Positions 33,936-43,130 of a stretch of DNA of 59,081 nt are shown piece by piece. The stretch covers positions 1 to 59,081 of the forward strand of contig PYIZ01000016.1 of NCBI GenBank assembly GCA_003635265.1, written 5' to 3'. The translations under genes and the position numbers were made by a program. The notes under the pieces are model-generated. The model searched no databases, was not told where the DNA came from, and saw only the letters and a list, made by a program, of their open reading frames with translations. The stretch is from Candidatus Poribacteria bacterium (lineage in GTDB: Bacteria > Poribacteria > WGA-4E > PCPOR2b). Within the stretch, counting starts at the first letter, position 1, and each line of letters starts with the position of its first letter.

Positions 33936-35693
33936 ATGAAATTTCGCATCTCGACTTCCATATGCCCGATGCTAATAATCTTCTTATTGACGCTCATGCC
34001 CCATGCTGTGCTAGCAGACTACGACTACTTTTCAGACCGGATAAGTCGCGAACACCGGGACGCAGGTGATGTTGAAGATTGGATTGAGCGTGGCAATGCA
34101 ACTGTCACTGCAAGTCCTCGCTTTGAAAGTGGAATCCGCCTGACAGCTTGGGCAAATGAATCTGATAAAGAAGCGGACTATGAATTTGCGATAGCCAGTG
34201 CGATCTATCTTTTTGAGATACCTCGACAGGCGCAGTACGTTGAGATTTTGGTACGCTATCGAGGGGAACCCCATCGGGCGGACTTTGATTACGAGGAGAT
34301 TGCAGGTCGTGTTTGGATTCGCAATACCAAACGTGAATATGCCCGCAGGAACTATAATGATAACGGTAAGGATGAAACCCTCTACGGCGATACCTTCTTT
34401 TTACGTGCAAAACGTCGTTCAGAGACGATAAAAATTGCGACAGCAGGACGTGTTGATAACGGTATCCTTGAAATGCACATTGTGGCTGAAAATGGCGAGC
34501 AACTAGATATCGAATATGTCGATGTTGTAACCTATCAACGACAACCTGATGTTCGCGTTATACATCGTTACGCTCGAGATTACCATTGGCAACCTTGGTA
34601 CAGATATACCTATCTCTATTTTTACGATGGTCCATTCTATTACTGTACAGATCTGGATTACTACATTCGCTGGAGCTATCCGGTCTATGACCATCACTAC
34701 CTTGCAATTCGTCGCTCTTATGGCGGCTATCTCCACAATTACTATCGCCGTTATCCGCGTCGTTACTACCGTGACTCCTACTACCACGTGAATATCCATG
34801 TTGATAAATCACCTAAAACGCGACGACTGAATCGCTGGACCCCAACGCACGAAACTACTCGTCGCGAATATTCGCGAAGCCGATTGTCGTTTACCAACTC
34901 CAAAGCGAACAGAACCAACAAAACCAATGTACAAACCCGTGTCCGCTCGCTGATTACGGAACATCGTCAGACACCGGTTCTTACGGATCGAGTCATCCAA
35001 GGGTCGACACTTTCTCGAAAGCGGTCTGATACAAGGAATGGATCGAATACGACAATACAACGACAGCGGGGTAATCAACGTTCTGCTAGAGACATGCCCA
35101 CTCGATCTTACCCTTCAACTCAACGAAAACTTCCTGATACAAGGAATGAATCAAACACGACAATACAACGGCAGCACACGCCACTACAACGACAACGCAG
35201 TAATCAGCGTTCTGCTAGTGACATCTCGACCCGATCTTACCGTTCAACTCAGCAGATCCTAAAACGTAAACGCTTAAGTCCAATGGAGAGAGAACCCCGA
35301 TCTGGTGTACAATCTCGCAATGCGCAGCCTCGTACCTACCAGTATGATCGCTTCCGGTTTTCGCCACAGGACAAGCGTTCATCGGATAGTGAAGTCTCTA
35401 CCCGATCCAACGCGGAACGACGTGTGCGCCTTTATAACCGAACGCAGTCTTCGAGAAGTCGGCTGAGTACGCCCTCTTCGCGTAGCCGATCCTCAAGCGT
35501 CAAACAAAGGACAGAAACGCGTAGTCGATCCACGCAATCGAGATCTCGTTCATCTACTAGTACTACCTCGCGTGTCCAAAGACCATCAACTCAGCAGACA
35601 ACTTCAAGTTCAAGCAGTAAAGATGACGATGATGAAAAACGAGAGCGTAGCCGCAGTACCACAAGAACTCAAACACGTAGTCGAAGAAAATAG
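33936..35693 (+). CDS. Secreted Tyr-rich protein with Arg/Ser-rich tail
   Basis: A 585-residue hypothetical protein. The signal peptide MKFRISTSICPMLIIFLLTL ends near VLADYDYF. A folded-looking N-terminal part (to about 210) is followed by a Tyr-rich stretch (about 210-290, with YYRRYPRRYYRDSYY) and then a long, very basic low-complexity tail. The tail contains two imperfect copies of SDTRNGSNTTIQRQ/PDTRNESNTTIQRQ and ends in many RS dipeptides around an acidic KDDDDEKRE patch. The ATG follows AAAGGAG. No known domain is recognised; a surface or polyanion-binding role is inference. Confidence 0.7.
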   Translation: MKFRISTSICPMLIIFLLTLMPHAVLADYDYFSDRISREHRDAGDVEDWIERGNATVTASPRFESGIRLTAWANESDKEADYEFAIASAIYLFEIPRQAQYVEILVRYRGEPHRADFDYEEIAGRVWIRNTKREYARRNYNDNGKDETLYGDTFFLRAKRRSETIKIATAGRVDNGILEMHIVAENGEQLDIEYVDVVTYQRQPDVRVIHRYARDYHWQPWYRYTYLYFYDGPFYYCTDLDYYIRWSYPVYDHHYLAIRRSYGGYLHNYYRRYPRRYYRDSYYHVNIHVDKSPKTRRLNRWTPTHETTRREYSRSRLSFTNSKANRTNKTNVQTRVRSLITEHRQTPVLTDRVIQGSTLSRKRSDTRNGSNTTIQRQRGNQRSARDMPTRSYPSTQRKLPDTRNESNTTIQRQHTPLQRQRSNQRSASDISTRSYRSTQQILKRKRLSPMEREPRSGVQSRNAQPRTYQYDRFRFSPQDKRSSDSEVSTRSNAERRVRLYNRTQSSRSRLSTPSSRSRSSSVKQRTETRSRSTQSRSRSSTSTTSRVQRPSTQQTTSSSSSKDDDDEKRERSRSTTRTQTRSRRK

Positions 35694-35715
35694 CTCTAAC
35701 TTGCAACAAAAATAA

Positions 35716-35753
35716 AACAGTTAAGGTGGAATTTCGTCCTTAGCTGTTTTTTT
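35716..35753 (+). terminator. Rho-independent terminator
   Basis: AACAGTTAAGG pairs with CCTTAGCTGTT across an eight- to ten-base loop, followed directly by TTTTTTTATT. It lies 20 bases after the RS-rich protein gene and overlaps the start of the next promoter. Confidence 0.8.
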
Positions 35754-35754
35754 A

Positions 35755-35783
35755 TTGACAAGGTTGTCGAATTTTGCTATTAT
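35755..35783 (+). promoter_or_regulatory. Sigma70-type promoter
   Basis: TTGACA (35755-35760), 17 bp, TATTAT (35778-35783). The start of transcription would be near 35790, which excludes the upstream TTG at 35774 as start codon of the following gene and favours the TTG at 35810. Confidence 0.65.
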
Positions 35784-35809
35784 ACACCCTTAGGAAGAGG
35801 TATAGGAAT

Positions 35810-36361
35810 TTGACCGGATCTCTGGTGAAGTTATTTAATTTTATGCTTTTGATTTCCGTTTTATGCTTATTTTTTCGGGGTCAAATTAGTGCAGCGCAGC
35901 CAAATGAAGACCTGCGTCTTGTGTCACCCATAGGCGCCATAGGTCGTTCTGCTGTTCTGCCCGGTTGGGGTCAGTTTTACGCACATAAACGTTTTTTGGG
36001 TGCTACCTCCTTTGTCGGAGCAAGCGGTTGCCTTCTTGGTGCGTTAATTACCCACCAATCCTTCCGAAATGTTTACGACAATGAGTATGTTCCAGTTGCC
36101 TTAATTGATGAAAAGTCTCCAGAAGCTCTTTTTCAATACAATCGAGCGAATCAGCGCTATAAGTTACGACAGTTTTTTCTTTTTGCAGCAGCAGGTGTAT
36201 GGGCGTATAGCTTGATTGATTCCTATGTTGGAGCGAATTTGTACAATGCAGAGGCAAAGGCGAATCAACTCATTGATGAGATGAAACGGATTGAAGAGTG
36301 GGGCGTACAACTCGAAACGACTCCAACACAACTTCAACTGGGTATTGTCAAATTCTTTTGA
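35810..36361 (+). CDS. DUF5683-like envelope protein
   Basis: A 183-residue protein with a signal-peptide-like N-terminus (FNFMLLISVLCLFFRGQISA). A motif typical of DUF5683 follows (SAVLPGWGQFYAHKRFLGAT), and then two further hydrophobic segments (TSFVGASGCLLGALI, FFLFAAAGVWAYSLIDSYVG). The chosen TTG start has AGAGG nine bases upstream and lies just after the predicted transcription start; the ATG at 35843 is an alternative. Role unknown, probably at the cell envelope. The lipoprotein gene follows after 44 bases. Confidence 0.65.
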   Translation: MTGSLVKLFNFMLLISVLCLFFRGQISAAQPNEDLRLVSPIGAIGRSAVLPGWGQFYAHKRFLGATSFVGASGCLLGALITHQSFRNVYDNEYVPVALIDEKSPEALFQYNRANQRYKLRQFFLFAAAGVWAYSLIDSYVGANLYNAEAKANQLIDEMKRIEEWGVQLETTPTQLQLGIVKFF

Positions 36362-36405
36362 AAGGTCGAGCGAACACATCTGGCCCTTATGGAGGAAGTT
36401 CAACC

Positions 36406-36987
36406 ATGTTAAAAGTATTTGCCAAAATCATTGGGCTATTGCTCGTTTTTAGTTTGCTTACAAGTTGTGGGGATGTAAGTAGTGTCGCCAGACCCCAGCA
36501 AAAAGAGCTTGTCCTAATTAACCAAGTTCTAAAAGACTGGCGCGAAGGATATCAGAGTGAGGACCTTGATAGATATATGGGTACATTCTGGGAAGACGGA
36601 TTTCTTTACGTCTCAGATATGGGCACAGTAGATGATAAAACGGATGATGTTATATTTGATGATATCCGGGACGAAAGGGCTGCTGCAGAGCATGTTTTTA
36701 GTAGCTTCCAAGATATTGAGATTGAGTTGTCTGAGCCGCCCGAGATACAATTGAATACAGATCGGACACAAGCTGAAGTCAGAAATCATTATCGGATCCA
36801 AGGGTTTGTCGCTGATGGCAATTCCCTCGAAGGGGGATATACGGGTTGGTTCGCTGAAGGCAATAATATTTTTACCTTTGAGTTGAGAACTAGTAAGGAT
36901 TCCGATAAGCAAGAGTGGCGTATCACTGAATGGAAAGATGAGGCGTATAGCGAGGAGCAAATTAGAGCCGCCAACAACATCCAATAA
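36406..36987 (+). CDS. Lipoprotein with NTF2/SnoaL-like domain
   Basis: A 193-residue protein with a lipobox (LLLVFSLLTSCGD) and a domain resembling NTF2-like/SnoaL-like folds: VLKDWREGYQSEDLDRYMGT at its start, then FWEDGFLYV, and a final FELRTSKDSDKQEWRITEW. Such domains bind small molecules or act as catalytic barrels; nothing here shows a specific ligand. The ATG has GGAGGAA upstream, so it is preferred over the open frame before it. Probably co-transcribed with the DUF5683-like gene and ended by the following terminator. Confidence 0.7.
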   Translation: MLKVFAKIIGLLLVFSLLTSCGDVSSVARPQQKELVLINQVLKDWREGYQSEDLDRYMGTFWEDGFLYVSDMGTVDDKTDDVIFDDIRDERAAAEHVFSSFQDIEIELSEPPEIQLNTDRTQAEVRNHYRIQGFVADGNSLEGGYTGWFAEGNNIFTFELRTSKDSDKQEWRITEWKDEAYSEEQIRAANNIQ

Positions 36988-37010
36988 TTTTTCGACGCGC
37001 CGCCTAAAAG

Positions 37011-37057
37011 TTTCTAGCAAAGGTTTCTTTTTCAACGAATCTTTGCTAGAACTTTTT
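37011..37057 (+). terminator. Rho-independent terminator
   Basis: TTCTAGCAAAG pairs with CTTTGCTAGAA across a loop of about 18 bases, followed by CTTTTTG. It lies about 25 bases after the lipoprotein gene. Confidence 0.75.
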
Positions 37058-37486
37058 GTGATGTCTACCTAAGTTCTACCTTTGATGCAGATTCCACGCC
37101 TCCTTGTTAAGAACGATGGTCTTATCGACTTGCGCTAAAGGTTTATAGGCGCGACATTTTAACTACCTAAGTTTTACTTTGCAATTTACGGTTACCCAAA
37201 TTTATGTAGTTTCGACCTCAATGCTTATCCAACCGGTATTTAACCTGCCTCTATTTTTTGCCAGCCTATTCCGATATCTTCTGTCCGGTAATGTTGATCA
37301 CAGCCAAGGAAAACAGTTAGTCAATATTTTCGCTCAATATCTGCGGCTGATTCATCCTGATAACTGAATTCTAGCTGCGCTGCCTAAAAACTGTTCAAAA
37401 ATAGGGAAGATGCGTGTTGATGTGAAGGATTCAGTCCGTTTTTGACCTATCTGTTGACACATCAGAATTAATTTAAGAAAAAACAC

Positions 37487-37515
37487 TTGACAGAAAATTG
37501 CAGAAGTGTTATCTT
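37487..37515 (+). promoter_or_regulatory. Sigma70-type promoter with long leader
   Basis: TTGACA (37487-37492), 17 bp, TATCTT (37510-37515). The next gene starts about 550 bp downstream, so the transcript would have an unusually long 5' leader rich in hairpins. Confidence 0.6.
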
Positions 37516-37521
37516 AGGAAT

Positions 37522-38069
37522 TACTTTTTTTCATAGCAGAACTTCATTGAGAAAAAAAGCGTCAACTCAATAAGGATTAAACCTGAATTTTCGCGTTTTT
37601 GTGGTGGCAAGTGGGAAACGCGAGTGGCTTCTAAGCCAAGTGTGTGGATCATCCGAATCATCGCATGAGCGATGACTCAGCCTCAATCAGTATCTAACTG
37701 TGAATGTCAATCATTTACATGCCAACTGTTTGTAGATACTTGTATCCCGATAGATTGGGCTGCAAGGCTTAACCTGATGCCGCTGGAGCGCAACTCCAGT
37801 AGGGAAAATGTAAAGACTGCTTTTGCACCACATCTGGGTAACTAAATAGTTTTATATTGCTAATAAATCCTTGCTAAAGGAGGTTGCGATATGTTCCACC
37901 ACTGACGCAAGTTAAAATGGGAGAAGGGTTGATAAACGGTCACAAACTCCGAAACCGTGATTGATTCGATTCCCTGACTTTAACTTGGTGTTTGGATGAA
38001 CGTGATTACGGAGGTTTTATATCCTCACTTTTACGTCAAATGTAATTTATGATTTCCTCAAGGAGGCAA
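37522..38069 (+). ncRNA. Structured leader or unassigned RNA before the large outer-membrane-type gene
   Basis: No coding sequence is convincing here. Consecutive hairpins are seen: TCGCGTTT/AAACGCGA (37591-37623), GGCTT/AAGCC (37626-37637), TCATCGC/GCGATGA (37658-37675), and CTGGAG/CTCCAG (37783-37799). An AGGAGG at about 37880 is followed by ATG, but only a very short frame follows. No known riboswitch consensus was recognised. The region may be a leader of the 38070 gene or contain a small RNA. Confidence 0.4.
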
Positions 38070-41000
38070 ATGAAAGTAATGAAGTTTTTCAAACGATCAC
38101 CTGATGTTCTTTTGATAATAGCAGGGCTAATCAGTTGTTTCGTGCTCTATGGGTGCGGTACAACTAGCCTTGGCCCACAGGAACCGCTTTTACCAACGGT
38201 CGAAGGACAGGCAAACTTTTCTGACCGCTTCCAATTGGAAGAAGAACCCCAGTTCTTCTATGACCTGTTTGGTAGAGAACTCCTCGAAGGGAACGAGGTC
38301 TATAATTACCGCGAGGAGAAAAGATTTGATCAAAACGGAGAACTAATTGTAGGTTGGACCGGTCAGTTGGATAGTGAACGATTTTCCGCCCAGTTGGACC
38401 GTCAGGTTTTAACCGAAGATAATTTCCGTGGCAGATTTACGCAATTCGTCATTGGGGACAATATGCGTATTAAGCCTCAAACCCTATTCCCTAACCGGTA
38501 TATCATCTACAAAACGGAATTTGATGGTTTCCGATGGGATATCTCGTTCTCTCAAGAACGTCATCTTTTCACATTGTTGAACTCTCGTATTTCTAACCCG
38601 GTAAAGTTATCTGACGCGGCGGCGAACCTAGCACCAACACTGGGGCGTCGTAATGGTCTAAGCGATGATGTCGGTCTCCGCCATATTGAGAACGCACGCT
38701 TAATCGGGTTTCGTGCACAAGGGTTGCTAGGTGATGTATTCCGCGTAGGTCTCACCTATATCAATCTCCACAAAGAACACCCAGAACGGGTTGAGAATCC
38801 TCTGTTTGGTGGAACGGTCGCCAATACACCGCCGGAGCGTATTACTATTGTCTTCCGAGATGATTCACCCGAAGATAACAATTATGGCGGGCTATCGCAT
38901 ATAGCTGAGGACGACGACTATGAGCCAGGGCAAGACCCATTTACAAGTAAATTTGGAAGCAGGCTGCAGGCTGGCGTCGGTGTCGCTGTTAAGGGGATAA
39001 CGACAACGGTTACTCTAGAAAACGGTTCCACACGCACGATCCGGGCTTTTATTGATGATATCGTTGCGGTAGAGGGTAGTGCTCCGCCGGTTGAAACTAG
39101 TGATGGCTATAAAATTGCTGAAGGGTTCAATAAGATGCAGTATACCTTGGACCTTACCTCCGAGGAGCTTTCAACTGGTCCCATCGATCCGCGCACAGTC
39201 AAAAACGTTGAGTTTGAGATGGACGTTGCTGGCGATTATAATATCGTTGTTATCGGATTTAGTGAGGCAAACAAATCTGATGACCCGCTTGCGGCAGAAT
39301 GGATCAAGACCGAAGACGGTCATATCGAAATGCCGTATCGTGATATACTTCAAGCCCCCGGTAACTATGGTCGATCAGACCACTATACGGAAAACAGGTC
39401 GAGTTTGCGGAATAGGCCAAGCCAGTGGGAAGGTGAAGGCGCTCCTCGTAAGATTCGGTATCAATACGGTGCAGCGCGCGCTGGTGTGCTGTATGGGATC
39501 GATTTAGAGGGCACCCTATTTAATACCTTTATCCGTGCACACTATTCAATTAACGGCAAATTTAAACAGTATCCAACCATTCCGCAAGATCAGATCGGTT
39601 TCAGTCGACTGAATCCTGAAATTGAAGGTGCTAACATCACCATAGATGACGGTGGGACGCCGGATGATCCAGCGGATGACCTACCTGTCGATGCAAATGG
39701 TATCCCTACCTACTCTGCAGCGGAGGGAGAGCGATTTGAAGCCAAATTGAATGGCGATCCGGATGATGACGGCAATATGGGTCGTGAAACTGCATGGTTT
39801 ATCAACCTCAAGCAGCGTTATGGTAAACTCCTACTTGAGGGAACTCTTTACCATATCGACCCAGGTTACACAACTACCTACTATAATTTCGGTGCGAACG
39901 ATGCAAGAGATGCGACCTACTCTCTTGACCGAACGCCTGAATCTGGTGCGGAAGTTCTTCCCTTTGATGAGATAAATTATTCACTCGTTGAAGACGATGA
40001 TGACGACGACGATTGGCCAGACAGCATTGACTTTGACGGCGTTCTGCCGCAAGCCGATGACCGTGACCAGAACGGTATCCTCGATTTCCAAGAAGACTTC
40101 CTCATCTTTGAGGCAGATCCTCCGGTTTTTGACGACCTCGTTGACGAGAATAACAATGGCGTTGTCGATTCATTGGAAGACGATTTTGAGCCGCAGTATG
40201 AATACGGCATTAACCGTGAAGGATACCATATCAAAGCTAGCTACGACTTACTCGATAACATGACCCTCAAATTGGGTTGGTTAAATGAGAGTGAAGTTTC
40301 CAGCCAGCGGAAGAACGACTCAAAATACGCCCATCTTACCTACCAACGTGACGTTCCCGATTTCGGAACAATATTGTTCCAGAATCGCTTTGTCCGTGTT
40401 GATGATGATATTCCAGATTACTCGATTACCTTGCGTCCTGGCGAGTTAGATGCCACACAGGAATCGGATTTTCTCGATTTCTTCAAGACACGAGTCAACG
40501 TGACAAGTCTTCAGTTCCTTTACAGCGCGATTCCAAACCTAACGCTTGAAACCAAGTTCTTGGTGGATTGGCGAAAACAGTTGGCGCTTGATGAACAAGA
40601 CGCCATTGCGCTTGATTTCTTCCAAACGGAAGAAGCGCTGGAGAAGGATGATCGGGTCGATTTCATGGTACTAGACGAGCAGGTCCGTGCCGATGGAGAC
40701 CGGAAGTCATACCCGTTCTATCCGGATCATGGACTGAACCCGCTGAATCCAGAAGATCTTGGCTTGATCTATGACCAAGAAAACTGGATACCACGTCGGT
40801 TCCAAGAGAAAACCGTTCGAAATCAGATCACAATTATCAGAGCCAAATATGAAATCCCATTGGGTGATTTGCCAGGGGTGGACAGAATTGGTGAAGATTT
40901 AACGTTGACACCAATGGCAAAGTATATTTGGACGCGTGCGTTTGATCATACAACTGATGATATTGTAAATAAGACCTATATCAATCCGTTGGATCCAACA

Positions 41001-41378
41001 AAATTTGAGCCTGATGCTCCAGAGGTTATTGAGTATCTCCGGTTTAACAAACGTAGTCGTGAAGATGTTCTCGGTGTTCGTTTGGATTATCAGTTCACCC
41101 AACGAATGAATATCCTTGGCGGTTTTCAGTATCGTAAGTTCACCAACCGCGACCAGAATATCAAGGCTTATCTAGAGTTCTTTAGGGAACTTGACGCGGA
41201 GATTCCAATCCTCTATCGTCCAGACATCCGTACGCGTATCTTTGAGGTGCAGTCAATAAGTCGTGGTGAATGGCAAGGTTTCAATATCGTCATTCTCGCT
41301 GGTTTCAGAAGAACCACGATCTTGCTCGACCGTACAACAAGTAATACGACCTTCGTGCGAGCGATGATGGGCTTCTAA
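38070..41378 (+). CDS. Large outer-membrane-type lipoprotein
   Basis: A protein of about 1100 residues with a lipobox (ISCFVLYGC) after a basic N-terminus. The middle contains an Asp-rich calcium-binding type region, including VEDDDDDDDW, DRDQNGILDF and DENNNGVVD. The last 350 residues show alternating hydrophobic strands and the chain ends in MMGF; a terminal Phe is characteristic of outer-membrane beta-barrels. Two ATGs (38070, 38079) lie after AAGGAGG, and the second has better spacing. No family was recognised. Downstream ExbB/ExbD genes suggest an energised envelope function, which is inference. Confidence 0.7.
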   Translation: MKVMKFFKRSPDVLLIIAGLISCFVLYGCGTTSLGPQEPLLPTVEGQANFSDRFQLEEEPQFFYDLFGRELLEGNEVYNYREEKRFDQNGELIVGWTGQLDSERFSAQLDRQVLTEDNFRGRFTQFVIGDNMRIKPQTLFPNRYIIYKTEFDGFRWDISFSQERHLFTLLNSRISNPVKLSDAAANLAPTLGRRNGLSDDVGLRHIENARLIGFRAQGLLGDVFRVGLTYINLHKEHPERVENPLFGGTVANTPPERITIVFRDDSPEDNNYGGLSHIAEDDDYEPGQDPFTSKFGSRLQAGVGVAVKGITTTVTLENGSTRTIRAFIDDIVAVEGSAPPVETSDGYKIAEGFNKMQYTLDLTSEELSTGPIDPRTVKNVEFEMDVAGDYNIVVIGFSEANKSDDPLAAEWIKTEDGHIEMPYRDILQAPGNYGRSDHYTENRSSLRNRPSQWEGEGAPRKIRYQYGAARAGVLYGIDLEGTLFNTFIRAHYSINGKFKQYPTIPQDQIGFSRLNPEIEGANITIDDGGTPDDPADDLPVDANGIPTYSAAEGERFEAKLNGDPDDDGNMGRETAWFINLKQRYGKLLLEGTLYHIDPGYTTTYYNFGANDARDATYSLDRTPESGAEVLPFDEINYSLVEDDDDDDDWPDSIDFDGVLPQADDRDQNGILDFQEDFLIFEADPPVFDDLVDENNNGVVDSLEDDFEPQYEYGINREGYHIKASYDLLDNMTLKLGWLNESEVSSQRKNDSKYAHLTYQRDVPDFGTILFQNRFVRVDDDIPDYSITLRPGELDATQESDFLDFFKTRVNVTSLQFLYSAIPNLTLETKFLVDWRKQLALDEQDAIALDFFQTEEALEKDDRVDFMVLDEQVRADGDRKSYPFYPDHGLNPLNPEDLGLIYDQENWIPRRFQEKTVRNQITIIRAKYEIPLGDLPGVDRIGEDLTLTPMAKYIWTRAFDHTTDDIVNKTYINPLDPTKFEPDAPEVIEYLRFNKRSREDVLGVRLDYQFTQRMNILGGFQYRKFTNRDQNIKAYLEFFRELDAEIPILYRPDIRTRIFEVQSISRGEWQGFNIVILAGFRRTTILLDRTTSNTTFVRAMMGF

Positions 41379-41386
41379 CAATCTCC

Positions 41387-41422
41387 GAAAGTGCCAAGCA
41401 TCCTAATGCTTGGCACTTTTTC
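41387..41422 (+). terminator. Rho-independent terminator
   Basis: AAAGTGCCAAGCAT pairs with ATGCTTGGCACTTT across a tight loop, followed by TTTCG. It lies nine bases after the outer-membrane-type gene, a textbook intrinsic terminator. Confidence 0.9.
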
Positions 41423-41592
41423 GATTTTACCGAAACTTTGAAAAAACAGAAGTGTTTATAATGCCAAGGCTTCGTATTGTATAAAGGTTTAGTCGTCCGA
41501 TACGAGGTGGTTGAGGCGACTTGAAATCGAGGGCAATATGTAATACACCCTCTAAATTTTACTTCACCTTCAAACTCCAATAGGGGGAATAC

Positions 41593-42585
41593 ATGAAACA
41601 CCTGAGTTTAACCTTAATACTAGCTAGCATGTTGATTATTTGTAGTTCGGTTGCGCTTGCTCAAGATGCGACAACCGGCACAGTTCGTGGTACCGTTGTA
41701 GATACCACCACGGCACAAACGCCGATTAGTGGGGTTAGAGTTGTTATTGTTGGTACCGATGGCACGGAACATGATGCCGCAACGGATGATGTCGGTGAAT
41801 ATAGCAAGCCAGGTTTGCCGCCGGGACGTTATCTTCTCAGTATTTACAAAGACGGATATGGCGACCGAACCGGTAAACCGGTCACTGTCGTTGCTGGAGG
41901 CGATCACTTTGTGCCGCTGAAAATGACTAAAAAAGATACAATTGTCACTTTCTTCGCTAAATTTGGTATTGTCTTCTGGCCACTTCTCCTCTGTTCTGTC
42001 GCTGCGTTGACGTTTATTATTGAACGCCTCTTTACTTTCATAAGAAGCCGTTCCAAGCTGGGTACAGAGCAGTTCATGGCAAGCATTACCGATTCTTTGC
42101 GTAATGATAATATCATGGAAGCGGTCTCAACCTGTGAAGAAGCAGGTGGTCCACTTGCAAACGTCCTGAAAGCGGGTCTGTTGAGATACAGTCAAGCCCA
42201 GATCGAAGAACAGGAGATTACAAAAGAAGAGGTCCAGGAATCCATTCAAGAAGCGGGACTCCTTGAGATTCCCGAACTTGAGCGAAACATTCCTGTTATT
42301 AGTACGGTCGCAGTTATCTCGCCGTTGTTTGGTCTCCTCGGTACGGTTATGGGTATGATTAACGCATTTACCACGATTGCACTGGAAGGTACTGGTGACC
42401 CGCAGGCACTCGCCGGTGGTATTTCCCAAGCATTGCTGACCACCGCTGGTGGTTTAACCATTGCTATTCCGTGTCTCATCTTCTCCCAGGTCTTTGAGAG
42501 TTGGGTCAACAAATTTGTGCTTGAGATTGAGCAGGTCTCGACAGAAATTGTGAACCAACTGATTCTTGGTCAATCAGGCGCGTAA
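41593..42585 (+). CDS. MotA/TolQ/ExbB proton channel with N-terminal carboxypeptidase-regulatory-like domain
   Basis: A 330-residue inner-membrane protein. A cleavable signal peptide (SLTLILASMLIICSSVALAQ) precedes a periplasmic domain of the CarboxypepD_reg type (about 25-115: GTVRGTVVDTTTAQTPISGV, then GLPPGRYLLSIYKDGY). The ExbB core follows: PLLLCSVAALTFIIERLFTF, VISTVAVISPLFGLLGTVMG, and GGISQALLTTAGGLTIAIP. Ordinary ExbB lacks this exported domain. The ATG follows AGGGGGAA. It is followed by two ExbD genes, so the set forms a proton-driven complex. Confidence 0.9.
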   Translation: MKHLSLTLILASMLIICSSVALAQDATTGTVRGTVVDTTTAQTPISGVRVVIVGTDGTEHDAATDDVGEYSKPGLPPGRYLLSIYKDGYGDRTGKPVTVVAGGDHFVPLKMTKKDTIVTFFAKFGIVFWPLLLCSVAALTFIIERLFTFIRSRSKLGTEQFMASITDSLRNDNIMEAVSTCEEAGGPLANVLKAGLLRYSQAQIEEQEITKEEVQESIQEAGLLEIPELERNIPVISTVAVISPLFGLLGTVMGMINAFTTIALEGTGDPQALAGGISQALLTTAGGLTIAIPCLIFSQVFESWVNKFVLEIEQVSTEIVNQLILGQSGA

Positions 42586-42598
42586 ATTTCAACGTTCT

Positions 42599-42635
42599 CC
42601 TGTCACCCTATGGGCAACCCCTTTAGGGTGACAGG
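42599..42635 (+). other. Intercistronic hairpin between exbB-like and exbD-like genes
   Basis: CCTGTCACCCTA pairs perfectly with TAGGGTGACAGG, 12 bp, with a loop of 13 bases. No T-run follows, so it is more likely an mRNA-processing or stabilising element that sets different amounts of ExbB and ExbD than a full terminator. Confidence 0.65.
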
Positions 42636-42669
42636 AAGACTTACCTTTTACAACGGGAGGTAATCGAAA

Positions 42670-43116
42670 ATGGCAGCTACGCAAGCACCTAGCGGTATGA
42701 CCAAAATGGCGGCTAGGGAACGGAGATCGGCTAAACTCGATATGGCTCCGATGATTGACTGTGTGTTCCTACTTCTGATTTTCTTTATGGTTTCGACGAG
42801 TTTTGCACCGATGCCCGGCATTCGCGTTCAATTACCGCCTCCGGGTAAACCGAATCCGAATAAACCCAAAGGGCTCATTGTCAGGATTGCGAACCCTGAA
42901 GGTGCTCAGAAGTATGGCACAATGATCTTGAATGACGAGATTGTTAACATCAATCAGATGTTTACCGAGTTTATTCATGCTCCCGAAGAGATCAAGAATA
43001 TGTTGATTATTCAGTCTGAACGGGATGTCATACATGAGCAGATCATTAATGTGATGGATATCGCCAAGCAAGCGGGTATAGACAAAATCGGCTTTGCAGT
43101 GGTGGCCAGGGAATAA
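42670..43116 (+). CDS. ExbD/TolR-family protein
   Basis: A 148-residue biopolymer transport protein with one N-terminal membrane helix: LDMAPMIDCVFLLLIFFMVS, including the conserved Asp used in proton transfer. A periplasmic domain follows, ending IINVMDIAKQAGIDKIGFAV, the typical ExbD end. GGGAGG lies upstream of the ATG. With the ExbB-type protein and the next ExbD it would energise an envelope process. Confidence 0.93.
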   Translation: MAATQAPSGMTKMAARERRSAKLDMAPMIDCVFLLLIFFMVSTSFAPMPGIRVQLPPPGKPNPNKPKGLIVRIANPEGAQKYGTMILNDEIVNINQMFTEFIHAPEEIKNMLIIQSERDVIHEQIINVMDIAKQAGIDKIGFAVVARE

Positions 43117-43130
43117 CAAAGGAGGATACT

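Noticed and set aside
35774..35809. Start of the DUF5683-like gene at the upstream TTG
   Set aside because: It lies within the -10 region of a good promoter, so it would not be in the transcript.
37179..37367. A 62-codon plus-strand frame in the long intergenic region
   Set aside because: No ribosome-binding site, hydrophobic but without signal-peptide layout, and it lies upstream of the proposed promoter.
37591..37880. Possible GEMM (cyclic-di-GMP) or other known riboswitch
   Set aside because: I looked for conserved core bases of the common riboswitch classes and did not find them; only generic hairpins remain.
41405..41425. TGGCAC as the -24 part of a sigma54 promoter near the ExbB gene
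   Set aside because: The matching -12 GC element is absent at the right distance, and the bases belong to the stem of a terminator.
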